64,000 bases of DNA from JANQEU01 sp965228045 (lineage in GTDB: Bacteria; Bacteroidota; Bacteroidia; Cytophagales; Cyclobacteriaceae): the NCBI GenBank assembly GCA_965228045.1, contig OZ245789.1, forward strand, positions 2,976,001 through 3,040,000, given 5' to 3'. The notes under the pieces are model-generated. The model saw only the letters and a program-made list of their open reading frames with translations, ran no database searches and had not been told where the DNA came from. This document shows positions 15,809 to 24,400 of this stretch, piece by piece. Position 1 is the first letter of the stretch. Each line of letters starts with the position of its first letter. The position numbers and the translations under genes were made by a program.

Positions 15809-16450
15809 ATGCTGCCGAACTTAAATTTCATGGGCCTCAAACGACTTCTGTCAATCACTCGAATTTCAATTGCCCTTTTTTGTCTGTGTACTTCAATGAT
15901 GGTCAATGGCCAGAATACGGAGAATACGAAAACTAAGGATAGGCCTGAATACTTTGTAGCCTACGAATTTGGTGAAATGGCCTTCAATGGCTTTCAAAAT
16001 TTTGCCGGAGAAATCGGCACAAGATTTAGCAATGGTCACATGCTGAGACTGGCGCACATGAATGTGAAACTTTCTGAAAAACATCTTTCAAGCGATTTCG
16101 CCAATGTAGTGGATGGACCAAATGTTGAAGGACTCTTCAAGGGACTTGAATTATTCTATGATATCCCGGTGTATAAGAATCTTCACCTTGGCGGAAGTAT
16201 TGGTTATTACAATGACTTTTACCAACACACATTCACCAACGAAAAGATAGACCACAAGACGGGGACCGTAGGTTTTGAATTGAATTATCGTGAGACGGAT
16301 CTTTTTAAATTGAAGGGTCTTTACTTTAATCTGGCATTTCCTTTCAGGTTTTACTTCGATCCTCTGGAAGAAACGTCCTTGTCGAATTCAACGGTAAACC
16401 GGCACTTCTTTGAAAACAATATCTGGTTCTTCGTGGGCTACCAGTTTTAG
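15809..16450 (+). CDS. Exported protein, probable outer-membrane beta-barrel
   Basis: This 213-residue protein has a signal peptide (cleavage near MMVNGQ; the true start may be ATG 15809 or the later ATG at 15830). The mature part is rich in alternating amphipathic strands (EYFVAYEFGEMAF, GEIGTRFSNGHMLRLAHMNV, LHLGGSIGYYNDF, TVGFELNYRETDL) and ends with an aromatic residue (FFVGYQF), typical of beta-barrel outer-membrane proteins inserted by BamA. No specific family recognised. It is followed 11 bp later by a GNAT gene. Confidence 0.6.
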   Translation: MLPNLNFMGLKRLLSITRISIALFCLCTSMMVNGQNTENTKTKDRPEYFVAYEFGEMAFNGFQNFAGEIGTRFSNGHMLRLAHMNVKLSEKHLSSDFANVVDGPNVEGLFKGLELFYDIPVYKNLHLGGSIGYYNDFYQHTFTNEKIDHKTGTVGFELNYRETDLFKLKGLYFNLAFPFRFYFDPLEETSLSNSTVNRHFFENNIWFFVGYQF

Positions 16451-16461
16451 ATTTGCACCCC

Positions 16462-17106
16462 ATGAAGGAATCAGAGATACCCGATTACAACGTTTTCATG
16501 ATGTGTCCGGAACTTTATCAGGAGGCTCTTTCCAATTTGCCAGGTGACTATCATTTCAGAAATATCAGACCCGACGAGCTGGAAAGGTGGAAAGCGTTTC
16601 CATTCGATACGGAGGAAGTCCCTGCTGAATATGAGTCTTTTATGAGTGACTTCGTAAACGAAGTTTACGGAAACGACATGATGACATTTTATAAGAATAC
16701 ATTGTTCGTTTGTGACAGGCAGGATAATCCCGTAGCCACTTGCTCTCACTGGAAAGCTTACGGCAGGTTTAACTCTATCCACTGGCTTAAAACACTCAAA
16801 ACGTATGAAGGATATGGTCTTGGACGGGCATTGCTCTCTAAGGTAATGCTCGGATTTAGCAGATCAGATTACCCCATCTTATTGCATACACAACCGGGCA
16901 GTTTTCGGGCCATTAAGCTTTACTCTGACTTTGGCTTCAAGCTGATGACAGGTGGTCACTTCGGGTCTCGGCCCAATGAGCTGGAAAAATGTCTTCCTAT
17001 ACTCAGGATGTTCATGACCACTACCGATTTCAATAACCTGAAGTTTATTGAAACACCGCTCAAAATCATAGATGACCTTTGTGATGAGAAGAGAATAGAA
17101 TTTTGA
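16462..17106 (+). CDS. GNAT family N-acetyltransferase-like protein
   Basis: The protein has 214 residues from ATG 16462; the alternative TTG 16453 adds only three residues. The acetyl-CoA loop is recognisable as YEGYGLGRALLSKVM, followed by PILLHTQPGSFRAIKLYSDF and a FGF/KLM segment, as in GNAT C-terminal halves. The N-terminal third (NVFMMCPELYQEALSNLPGD) is not typical and may be a specificity region. The substrate is unknown. The family call is likely, based on motif A. Confidence 0.75.
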   Translation: MKESEIPDYNVFMMCPELYQEALSNLPGDYHFRNIRPDELERWKAFPFDTEEVPAEYESFMSDFVNEVYGNDMMTFYKNTLFVCDRQDNPVATCSHWKAYGRFNSIHWLKTLKTYEGYGLGRALLSKVMLGFSRSDYPILLHTQPGSFRAIKLYSDFGFKLMTGGHFGSRPNELEKCLPILRMFMTTTDFNNLKFIETPLKIIDDLCDEKRIEF

Positions 17107-17220
17107 TCCGTACGAAAACCTTTGTGTGACCCCAAACGAATAAGAAATACGGCACCTGATAGATTTTGCAGGGACCGCCTTATTCGATTTGTATACGATT
17201 CACTGAAAAAAGTAGGTCAA

Positions 17221-17748
17221 ATGTCAGATGTGAAAGACATTCTTGCAAAAGCCTGGAAGCTTCGAAATGGCAAGAAATACAATGAGGCTTTGGTTTTAAT
17301 TGACCAGGCAAGGGATGTGGTAAAGGGGGGTGATCATGAAAACATAGGAAATATTTTTCATGTGCATGCCCAAATTCTGGAAGATCAAAAGGTTCTCACC
17401 TACGCTTTTGAATCCCGAAAATATGCCCTTGCCAAATTCAGGAAGACCGGTAATGAGCTGAGAATAGCGCATGAAAGCAGACATATCGCCGACCTATTAG
17501 TCAAAATGAGTCAGCTGGAAGAGGCTCATTTACATTATTTCCACAGTCTGGAAGTTTATCGGAAACTTGAAAATCCCGATTCCCTTAATCTGGCAAACAC
17601 ACTGAGAAGTTTCGCTTTGCTTCTGGAAAAGAGAAATGAGAAAGGAAAAGCCCTGGGGCTTTGGACCGAGGCGCGGGATATCTATGAAAAAAATGGAATT
17701 GAGGAAGGTGTGGAGGAGGCTAATGAACAAATAGCAAGATTGTCTTAG
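17221..17748 (+). CDS. Tetratricopeptide-repeat protein
   Basis: The protein has 175 residues and is entirely helical. It has about four TPR-like units: KAWKLRNGKKYNEALVLIDQ, then GNIFHVHAQILEDQKVLTYA, RIAHESRHIADLLVKMSQLE and NLANTLRSFALLLEKRNEKG, ending with EARDIYEKNG. The start is placed at ATG 17221; an earlier TTG at 17122 in the same frame is not supported by sequence quality. TPR proteins scaffold protein-protein contacts. No partner domain is fused and no function can be given. Confidence 0.75.
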   Translation: MSDVKDILAKAWKLRNGKKYNEALVLIDQARDVVKGGDHENIGNIFHVHAQILEDQKVLTYAFESRKYALAKFRKTGNELRIAHESRHIADLLVKMSQLEEAHLHYFHSLEVYRKLENPDSLNLANTLRSFALLLEKRNEKGKALGLWTEARDIYEKNGIEEGVEEANEQIARLS

Positions 17749-17801
17749 GTTACCATGCAACGATCATTGAACCAATGTCATCTGTTAAGTAACGATGACT
17801 T

Positions 17802-18191
17802 ATGGATCGAATGGACAAAATTTCCTCAACACTCTGCATCATCGCCAGTAGTCTGTTGCTGGTAATGGCTATATTCCACTTAAGTGGCATCGAATACGTA
17901 AATAGTCTGGTTCAGTCAGTGGAGATCTCTGACCTCATCAAAGACATTTTCCCGGTTTTATTTATTCTGCCTTCTGTCCAATTGTTGGGGTTAGCTTCTT
18001 TCGGCCTCATTAGTATCTCATTAGGAAACAAGGCCAAATTGACTTTAATGCTCATTTCAATTTTCATTGCATTAGACGCTATTTTGGCTTTTGTGATTGG
18101 AGCATTGATTCCGGGGTTTGTACTTCTGACACCGGCCATAATCTTCACGATGGTTTCTTTTAGAATTGGTAAAATGATAAAGCAGACCTGA
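17802..18191 (+). CDS. Four-helix membrane protein of unknown function
   Basis: This 129-residue protein has four predicted transmembrane helices: ISSTLCIIASSLLLVMAIFH, DIFPVLFILPSVQLLGLASF, ALDAILAFVIGALIPG and VLLTPAIIFTMVSF. Charged residues are few and lie in the loops (SLGNKAKLT, RIGKMIKQT). No domain is recognised. A Bacteroidota-type -7 element lies just past its stop codon, so the next gene is likely transcribed separately. Confidence 0.6.
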   Translation: MDRMDKISSTLCIIASSLLLVMAIFHLSGIEYVNSLVQSVEISDLIKDIFPVLFILPSVQLLGLASFGLISISLGNKAKLTLMLISIFIALDAILAFVIGALIPGFVLLTPAIIFTMVSFRIGKMIKQT

Positions 18192-18214
18192 GTTTTTTCT
18201 CTAATTAGTTTCTT

Positions 18215-18222
18215 TATGTTTG
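18215..18222 (+). promoter_or_regulatory. Exact TAnnTTTG -7 element ahead of a long leader
   Basis: TATGTTTG matches the Bacteroidota -7 consensus exactly. No perfect -33 TTTG is seen; only a T-run (18194-18199) is near the right distance. If active, it would give the PKD gene a leader of about 320 nt. A second, weaker match TATCTTTA (18385-18392) could give a shorter one. Confidence 0.4.
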
Positions 18223-18472
18223 TGCTATCAAAAAATAGTGACCTGGTGGTCACCATTTACGACCAAAACGAATAAACTATCTGAAATGGGAAACCATCTC
18301 GAAGGTTTAGGGTCATTGGATCTGAAGTCATGTTAATTCCGGATTAAATGAACTTGAACCAGCACTAAGGAAAATTTGAATCGCTATCTTTAGGAAATCG
18401 CTGAATCGAAGAAACCACCGCCATTCTTAAGAATGATCAGCTTTTTCTAGTCACGTTATCATCCAACTCCCA

Positions 18473-18545
18473 GGAGGTTATCCCGGTAGCTAACTACCGA
18501 GAAATTGTATTGAAAAGATCTGAAGATCAAAAAAGAGGAACCTCC
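18473..18545 (+). other. Predicted structured 5' leader (three-way-junction-like) touching the PKD-protein start
   Basis: GGAGGTT (18473-18479) can pair with AACCTCC (18539-18545), which sits 4 bp before the ATG at 18550. Enclosed between them are a perfect six-pair hairpin CGGTAG-CTAA-CTACCG (18484-18499) and a weaker GATC-TGAA-GATC hairpin (18517-18528). The outer stem would bury the purine-rich AGAGGAA in front of the start, so it could limit ribosome access. The rest of the 18192-18549 gap shows only a GTGACC-TGGT-GGTCAC hairpin (18238-18253). Confidence 0.4.
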
Positions 18546-18549
18546 GTTT

Positions 18550-21500
18550 ATGCTGCGCTCAATTTATGCCTGTATAACTTTATTATGGTGTTTGAACACA
18601 TTCGCTCAATGTCCTACGATTCAGACATCGGATTTTACCTTCAGTACTGATGGAACGTGCGCACCGGTTAATGTCACTGAGTACACGGCGACATACACTT
18701 TCTTCAATACCCAGGATCCGGCAGACATCACCATCAGATTCGAATGGAATGACCCAGGTGCCACTGTTGACGACTTTACAGGAGCAGGACTTACCTCAGA
18801 CAACCTGACATTTGAAGCTACGGGTACATTTAGCTATGCAGCCGGAAATGAGTGCGGCTTCCAGCCCCAGGTATCCATCCTTTACCAGGGAGATGAGTGC
18901 TCTGCGTCCACGCAAAACGTATTCGTCTGGGAGGATGATGATAGCAATGGCGGTACCATGGCGATCGATCCGGGTGCATACGACGTCTGTTACAATACGG
19001 CCATAGTCGGAGCGGTGTTTACCGACAACTCAACTTTCAATTGTAACCCAAATGACAATGATGTGGGCGTAGCCAACCGTGACGTACGGCATACTCAATT
19101 CGTATATGGCACTAATCATCCCGTAAATTCAATTAGAAACCTGACGGTAGATGGCAATCCTGTTACAGATGCGAACGGAGACCTTATTGGAGGAGGCGAA
19201 ATGCGCGGTACAGCGGGTGAAATTGTTACCGCCGGTTATTTTGGACCGATAGATGAGGTGCCTTTTCCGGCAAATGGACCGGCAAGTACCTCATTGACAG
19301 TGGCGGCTCCGGCCAATGCTGCCAACATCGTCGGAAGTACTTTTGAAATCACACTGTTCAACTGGAACACCTGTAATCCTTATAACGATGACCCTGATGA
19401 TCCCAATTATGAAGATGCCGTACGCGAAACTGTCACGATCACTATTGTGGACCCTCCGGAGCCAGGTTTTCAGGCGCATAAAAACAGTCTTGCGGGGCCT
19501 GTTCCGGATCCCGCTGAATTTTGCCTTGGCGAGACGATTTACTTCGAGGATACTACCATCAATCCCGGCAATTCTACCTACCTATGGGAGTTCTTTGATG
19601 AAGATAACGATGGGGGTGGTTCCATTGGGACGTCCACAGATACTGACCCAACTTTTACATTCAATAGTATTGATCTTGATGACGAGAAATTGGTTCGATT
19701 GACCGTCACCAATCCTGATTTTCCCTCGGCCTGCGTGAAGGTTTACGAAGCCACCATTCTTATCACCGATGCTCCGGTTGCCGGAATTGAACTCAGAGAT
19801 GAATTTGATGCTGTCTACCCCAACGCCCCCAATTTTTGCCAGGATGGCTCCTCCACATTTACCGTAGAGTTTAACGACACCACTTCCGGCGTGGACGCCA
19901 ATACCCGCTGGAGGTGGGAGTTTTATGATGGCAGCATGGGCCTGATGGAGAGTATTCCCGCAGGGGGCGGAAACTACTCCAGCACTCCTATTACGGATTT
20001 TACCCGGGACTTCACCACGGAAGAACTGGTCACTGTGAGGCTACTGGCTTTGAACAATGCCACTGGATGCGAAACAACTGCCGAAACCATCATAGGGATT
20101 TATAGCACACCTGATGTAGCCTTTTCGGCAAACGAAACCTGCGAGGGCGATGAAATCACATTCAGCTCCATCGCCGATGAATTCTCCAGTCTGAACCCAA
20201 GAGTCAATGACGACAGCGTCATTTCGTATCAATGGGATTTTAGTTACGATGGTGCCACCTTCAACGTGGAAGATGACCGTGCAAACAACGACAACTTCGA
20301 TCAAACATTCGGTACGGCAGGTGATTTCGATGTAGCGCTTGTCATGAGAACAGATATCGCAGGGTGTACGGATACGCTGGTGCAAACGGTCACTGTAAAT
20401 CCACTACCAAATTCAACATTCACAGATGATTATAGCTCGGCCATATGTCCAGGGGAAACGATCAATTTCACTAATACATCGACCAATCCGTCATTGACGG
20501 TCACCTATGATTTACTTATTGAACATACGCCATCCGGTTATTCCAATGAACTTACAAATATTGGAGCAGGTACTTCTTTTGACTTTCCTAATCCGGATGA
20601 CTCAGTCAGGACCTACGCTGTCACATTAGAAGCAACCACGGATGATGGATGTATTACCAATAGTACATCAGCCAATATTTTGGTGAATGCTGATGAAAAC
20701 GCGGGGTTTAGTGACCCGACATTTAGTTTCCTGGATGCGAACTGCTCACCCTACTCAAGCACGCTGGTAGTTGACGCAAATACTCAATCGCTTAACCCGG
20801 ATCAGTACAACTGGGACATCATCGACAGTGATGACAATTCAATATCCGGTTTCCCAACCAGCAAAGTGAACACAGACCCGGATTTTCATGAATTGGATTA
20901 CGAAGTAAACAATGCCACCGGATCTATTCGCAATTACCGGATAATTCTTGAGGTTTTGAAAACCGGGGTTTGCGTCAGCAATGACACATTTACCATTATG
21001 GTCAGGCCAATACCAAACGCAACTTTTACGGTTGACAAGCAGGATGCCTGCGAGCAGGTGGTCTTCACCCTGGAAGCTGATACGAAGGGTTTGGATGACT
21101 ATACCTGGGGATTCGACCCGGCACCGGCTTCGGTGATTGACAACGACGATGAACAAACCATCACTTACAACCGGGAATCCGTTTCAGGCTCTGACATTAA
21201 TGTGGAAATAAGTCTTACCACCACCAATCTTGCCGGATGCGACAGCGAAACGGAAACAGAAAATGAGGTGGTAGAAAAAAGAAGTGACCCCGTAGTGGCT
21301 GATTTCAATGTATCAGCCACCTCCCTTCAGTATCCAGATACTATTGTCACTCTAACCAATACCAGCACAGGAGCCGATAGTTATGAATGGAATTTTGGTA
21401 ATGGAGATGAATCAACTTCCGCAGGACCGATCGATTACGCATATAGTTCTACTGGTACGTTTAGTATTACCCTTACGGCTTCCGATGAATATTGTGAGGA

Positions 21501-23130
21501 CGATAAATCTACCTCTGTCACCATCCAGCCTGCTGAACCTTCGGTGGACTTCGAGGCGGATGTAGTGGAAGGATGTACACCTTTCGTTGTCAATTTTACC
21601 AATCTTTCCACCGGCACTGTGTCCGGAGAGTATTTTTGGGAATTTGGGGACGGAAATACTTCCAGGGAAGATAACCCAACACATACCTACCAGGCCCAGG
21701 GCGTTTACACTGTCACACTTCGGGGTGAGAACAGTCTGGGTACTCAGGATGAAGAGGAGAAGCTTGAATACCTTGAAGTGATAGGTACACCTTCCTCTAA
21801 TTTTACGGCTGATAAGGTAAACTTCTGTGAAGAAGTGGTCTTCACACTTGAGGCGGAAGATCAGGGACTTACATACGAATGGAGTTTTGATCCGGCTCCG
21901 GATGTGCAGGTTGGTACGCAGGATAAAGTAGAACTCACCTATAATAGAGCTGCTGTTTCAGGATCCGATACTTATGTGGATATTTCACTTGTCGTAAAAG
22001 CATCTACAAATTGTGTCGGAGATTCAATAGTTCATCAGGATACAGTTGAGAACCTGAACCCGGCTTTGACCGCAGCCATGCTTCTGAATAAGGATACTGT
22101 TAAGTTTCCTGATTCTACGGTATTCTTTGGAAACCTTAGTACCACAGGAGTCAATTACTCATGGGATTTTGGAAATGGTGAAGTTTCGAATGCCGAAGAA
22201 TCGTTTGAATACAGCTACAGCCAACCTGGAAGTTATCAGGTATTTCTGACGGTTACGGATGACTATTGCCAGGCGGTAGCAGTCGAGGACCTGGTCGTTT
22301 TGCCAATGGACCCTATTATTGATTTTGTGGCGGACACGTTGGAAGGATGTTCCCCTTTGACGGTAAGGTTTACCAATCTTTCCGAAGGAGCAGTTCCCGG
22401 AAGATTCACATGGGATTTTGGAGACGGAGGAGTTTCGGTTGCCGATAATCCAACTTACACCTACTTCGAAGGAGGTGAATTTACAGTGAGGCTTCGGGGT
22501 AGAAATTCTGTCGCGGTCACTGCGGAAAAATCAAGAGAAGCTTACATTGATGTGGCCGGTGAACCGCTCGCAGATTTTGCATCTTCTCCCAGGATAGTCT
22601 ACATACCGGATCAGTCCGTATTCTTCAAAAATCTTAGCGAAAATGGCTTTACGTATCATTGGGATTTTGGGGATGGTGAAACTTCAGACGCAAAAGACCC
22701 TCAACATGCCTATGTGGAAGAAGGCTTCTATGATGTGGGATTAACCGTAACCAACGAGGCCGGATGCCAGGATTCGATATTTAGACCAAGTGAAATTCAG
22801 GCCATCATGGGTGGTACCGTAAGAAGCCCAAATGCCTTTACCCCTAGCCTCTTCGGACCATCCGGCGGCGAAGTGGGCGGATCAAACGGTGATGTATCCA
22901 CCATCAACGATGTATTTCTACCATCATTTGAGGGTGTGGTGGAATTCAGAATGTTGATCTACAACAAATGGGGTCAACTTCTCTTTGAAAGCAACTCCAA
23001 AGAAAGAGGATGGGACGGCTGGTACAATGGACGTCCGGCACCCGCAGGAGTTTATGTTTATAAGCTTGAGCTTGGGTATAACGATGGATCGACCGGAGTG
23101 GAAGTTGGAGATTTAACCTTGATCAGATGA
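18550..23130 (+). CDS. Giant secreted PKD-domain protein with T9SS type B sorting domain
   Basis: This 1526-residue cell-surface protein has a signal peptide (LRSIYACITLLWCLNTFAQ) and about eleven immunoglobulin-like PKD domains, marked by repeated WDFGDG, WNFGNG or WEFGDG cores followed by YxxxGxYxVxL strands. Residues ~822-1080 and ~1081-1338 form two tandem ~259-residue super-units of three domains each; a partial third copy follows. The C-terminal ~100 residues (SPNAFTPSLF, FRMLIYNKWGQLLFES, GWDGWYNGRPAPAGVYVYKL) are the gliding-motility-associated type B sorting domain, so T9SS exports it and it may be anchored or released. Likely role: adhesin or surface filament (inferred). The PorP/SprF gene overlaps its stop by 4 bp. 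Confidence 0.9.
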   Translation: MLRSIYACITLLWCLNTFAQCPTIQTSDFTFSTDGTCAPVNVTEYTATYTFFNTQDPADITIRFEWNDPGATVDDFTGAGLTSDNLTFEATGTFSYAAGNECGFQPQVSILYQGDECSASTQNVFVWEDDDSNGGTMAIDPGAYDVCYNTAIVGAVFTDNSTFNCNPNDNDVGVANRDVRHTQFVYGTNHPVNSIRNLTVDGNPVTDANGDLIGGGEMRGTAGEIVTAGYFGPIDEVPFPANGPASTSLTVAAPANAANIVGSTFEITLFNWNTCNPYNDDPDDPNYEDAVRETVTITIVDPPEPGFQAHKNSLAGPVPDPAEFCLGETIYFEDTTINPGNSTYLWEFFDEDNDGGGSIGTSTDTDPTFTFNSIDLDDEKLVRLTVTNPDFPSACVKVYEATILITDAPVAGIELRDEFDAVYPNAPNFCQDGSSTFTVEFNDTTSGVDANTRWRWEFYDGSMGLMESIPAGGGNYSSTPITDFTRDFTTEELVTVRLLALNNATGCETTAETIIGIYSTPDVAFSANETCEGDEITFSSIADEFSSLNPRVNDDSVISYQWDFSYDGATFNVEDDRANNDNFDQTFGTAGDFDVALVMRTDIAGCTDTLVQTVTVNPLPNSTFTDDYSSAICPGETINFTNTSTNPSLTVTYDLLIEHTPSGYSNELTNIGAGTSFDFPNPDDSVRTYAVTLEATTDDGCITNSTSANILVNADENAGFSDPTFSFLDANCSPYSSTLVVDANTQSLNPDQYNWDIIDSDDNSISGFPTSKVNTDPDFHELDYEVNNATGSIRNYRIILEVLKTGVCVSNDTFTIMVRPIPNATFTVDKQDACEQVVFTLEADTKGLDDYTWGFDPAPASVIDNDDEQTITYNRESVSGSDINVEISLTTTNLAGCDSETETENEVVEKRSDPVVADFNVSATSLQYPDTIVTLTNTSTGADSYEWNFGNGDESTSAGPIDYAYSSTGTFSITLTASDEYCEDDKSTSVTIQPAEPSVDFEADVVEGCTPFVVNFTNLSTGTVSGEYFWEFGDGNTSREDNPTHTYQAQGVYTVTLRGENSLGTQDEEEKLEYLEVIGTPSSNFTADKVNFCEEVVFTLEAEDQGLTYEWSFDPAPDVQVGTQDKVELTYNRAAVSGSDTYVDISLVVKASTNCVGDSIVHQDTVENLNPALTAAMLLNKDTVKFPDSTVFFGNLSTTGVNYSWDFGNGEVSNAEESFEYSYSQPGSYQVFLTVTDDYCQAVAVEDLVVLPMDPIIDFVADTLEGCSPLTVRFTNLSEGAVPGRFTWDFGDGGVSVADNPTYTYFEGGEFTVRLRGRNSVAVTAEKSREAYIDVAGEPLADFASSPRIVYIPDQSVFFKNLSENGFTYHWDFGDGETSDAKDPQHAYVEEGFYDVGLTVTNEAGCQDSIFRPSEIQAIMGGTVRSPNAFTPSLFGPSGGEVGGSNGDVSTINDVFLPSFEGVVEFRMLIYNKWGQLLFESNSKERGWDGWYNGRPAPAGVYVYKLELGYNDGSTGVEVGDLTLIR

Positions 23131-24128
23131 CAAAAACCATAGCAAAACTTTCTTTTTTATTTATGGTGATTTGTGCTCAGGCACAAGACACACAGTACTC
23201 GCAGTTCTATGCAAACCCATTGTACCTCAATCCTGCTTTTGCAGGCACAGGAGCCAATTCCCGGGTAGCATTGAACCAACGTATACTCTGGCCTAGTCTT
23301 CCAAAGGCCTTCTCCAGCTCCTCGGTGTCATTTGACTATCACGCAGAATCCATTAACAGTGGTTTTGGAATTCTGATGTACCAGGACAGAGAAGGTTCTG
23401 CTTCGCTGACCAATTCAGCAGCATCCTTCATCTATGCTTACGACATCAACCTTGAAAAACACACCGTTATCAGACCGGCCGTTCAGTTTGGTTATATATT
23501 CAGGGGGATAGATAATTCCAAGCTGCTATTTGGCGACCAAATAGATTTTGGGCTTGATGGAGCACCGTCTGTCGATCCCCAAATCGCCTCTATTCGAACC
23601 GAGAACTACTGGGATTTCGGAACAGGACTACTCATGTATACTGCCAAGTACTGGCTTGGATTTTCAGCAGTTCACCTGGGATCACCGAACATCTCATTTC
23701 TGGAGGATGGGCAGGACAGACTTGCCGTTAGATATACTGCACATGCGGGCGGTAGATATCCGCTGGGTAAGTCGATGTGGAGACTGCATGGCGATGTGAA
23801 ATCCACCATTGCGCCAAGCATCATATATAAAAGACAGGGCAACTTCCAGCAACTGGAAGCCGGTGCCAGTATACACATGCAGCCTATGGTTTTTGGATTG
23901 TATTACCGGGGAATTCCAATTGTCGACAGAGATGCACTGATCGTACATATCGGAATTGAATATAATAGCTTTGAGTTTGGCTACAGCTTCGATATGAGCG
24001 TATCCGAATTTAATACCGTAAATGGTGGAGGCGCTCATGAATTTGCGATCCAGTACGGCTGGAGAATGCCGATAAACCCTAAAACGCAGGTCAAGAATCG
24101 ACATGTAAAATGTCCGGTTCACCTCTAA
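23127..24128 (+). CDS. PorP/SprF family type IX secretion system outer-membrane protein
   Basis: The protein has 333 residues, a signal peptide (SFLFMVICAQA) and the PorP/SprF hallmarks DTQYSQFYANPLYLNPAFAG and LNQRILWPSL right after it. The remainder is a beta barrel of alternating aromatic strands (SSSVSFDYHAES, FGILMYQDREG, VIRPAVQFGYIF) ending near FAIQYGWRMP. Members bind PorE/peptidoglycan and carry type B cargo such as SprB-like adhesins to the surface. Its 4-bp overlap with the cargo gene is the usual arrangement and implies it serves the 1526-residue protein. The final ~20 residues are polar and atypical. Confidence 0.92.
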   Translation: MTKTIAKLSFLFMVICAQAQDTQYSQFYANPLYLNPAFAGTGANSRVALNQRILWPSLPKAFSSSSVSFDYHAESINSGFGILMYQDREGSASLTNSAASFIYAYDINLEKHTVIRPAVQFGYIFRGIDNSKLLFGDQIDFGLDGAPSVDPQIASIRTENYWDFGTGLLMYTAKYWLGFSAVHLGSPNISFLEDGQDRLAVRYTAHAGGRYPLGKSMWRLHGDVKSTIAPSIIYKRQGNFQQLEAGASIHMQPMVFGLYYRGIPIVDRDALIVHIGIEYNSFEFGYSFDMSVSEFNTVNGGGAHEFAIQYGWRMPINPKTQVKNRHVKCPVHL

Positions 24129-24400
24129 TTACAGAAAGTTTTAAGAAACCAGGAAGCCGGCATCCTTCCCACAGGCAACTGGCGAGATACCCGGATCAGT
24201 CAACCGTGCCCCCTGGTTAATCCTTAAAGAGATCGGTAATTTAGGAATCCTACCCCCCTCCCCGCCATCGCAATTAATAGGTATTTTTGAGTGAGATTTC
24301 GGATGTATCTTGCTCGGATCATGAAATCCTCCGGTTAAATAATTGATTCTGTCGGTTTTCTTTATTTGCAGTAAATTCCAGACCTGTAATACATTAACCT

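Noticed and set aside
24129..24400. 272-bp gap after porP/sprF examined for a riboswitch, tRNA or small gene
   Set aside because: No convincing hairpin set, promoter or frame was seen; only a C-rich tract near 24250-24265.
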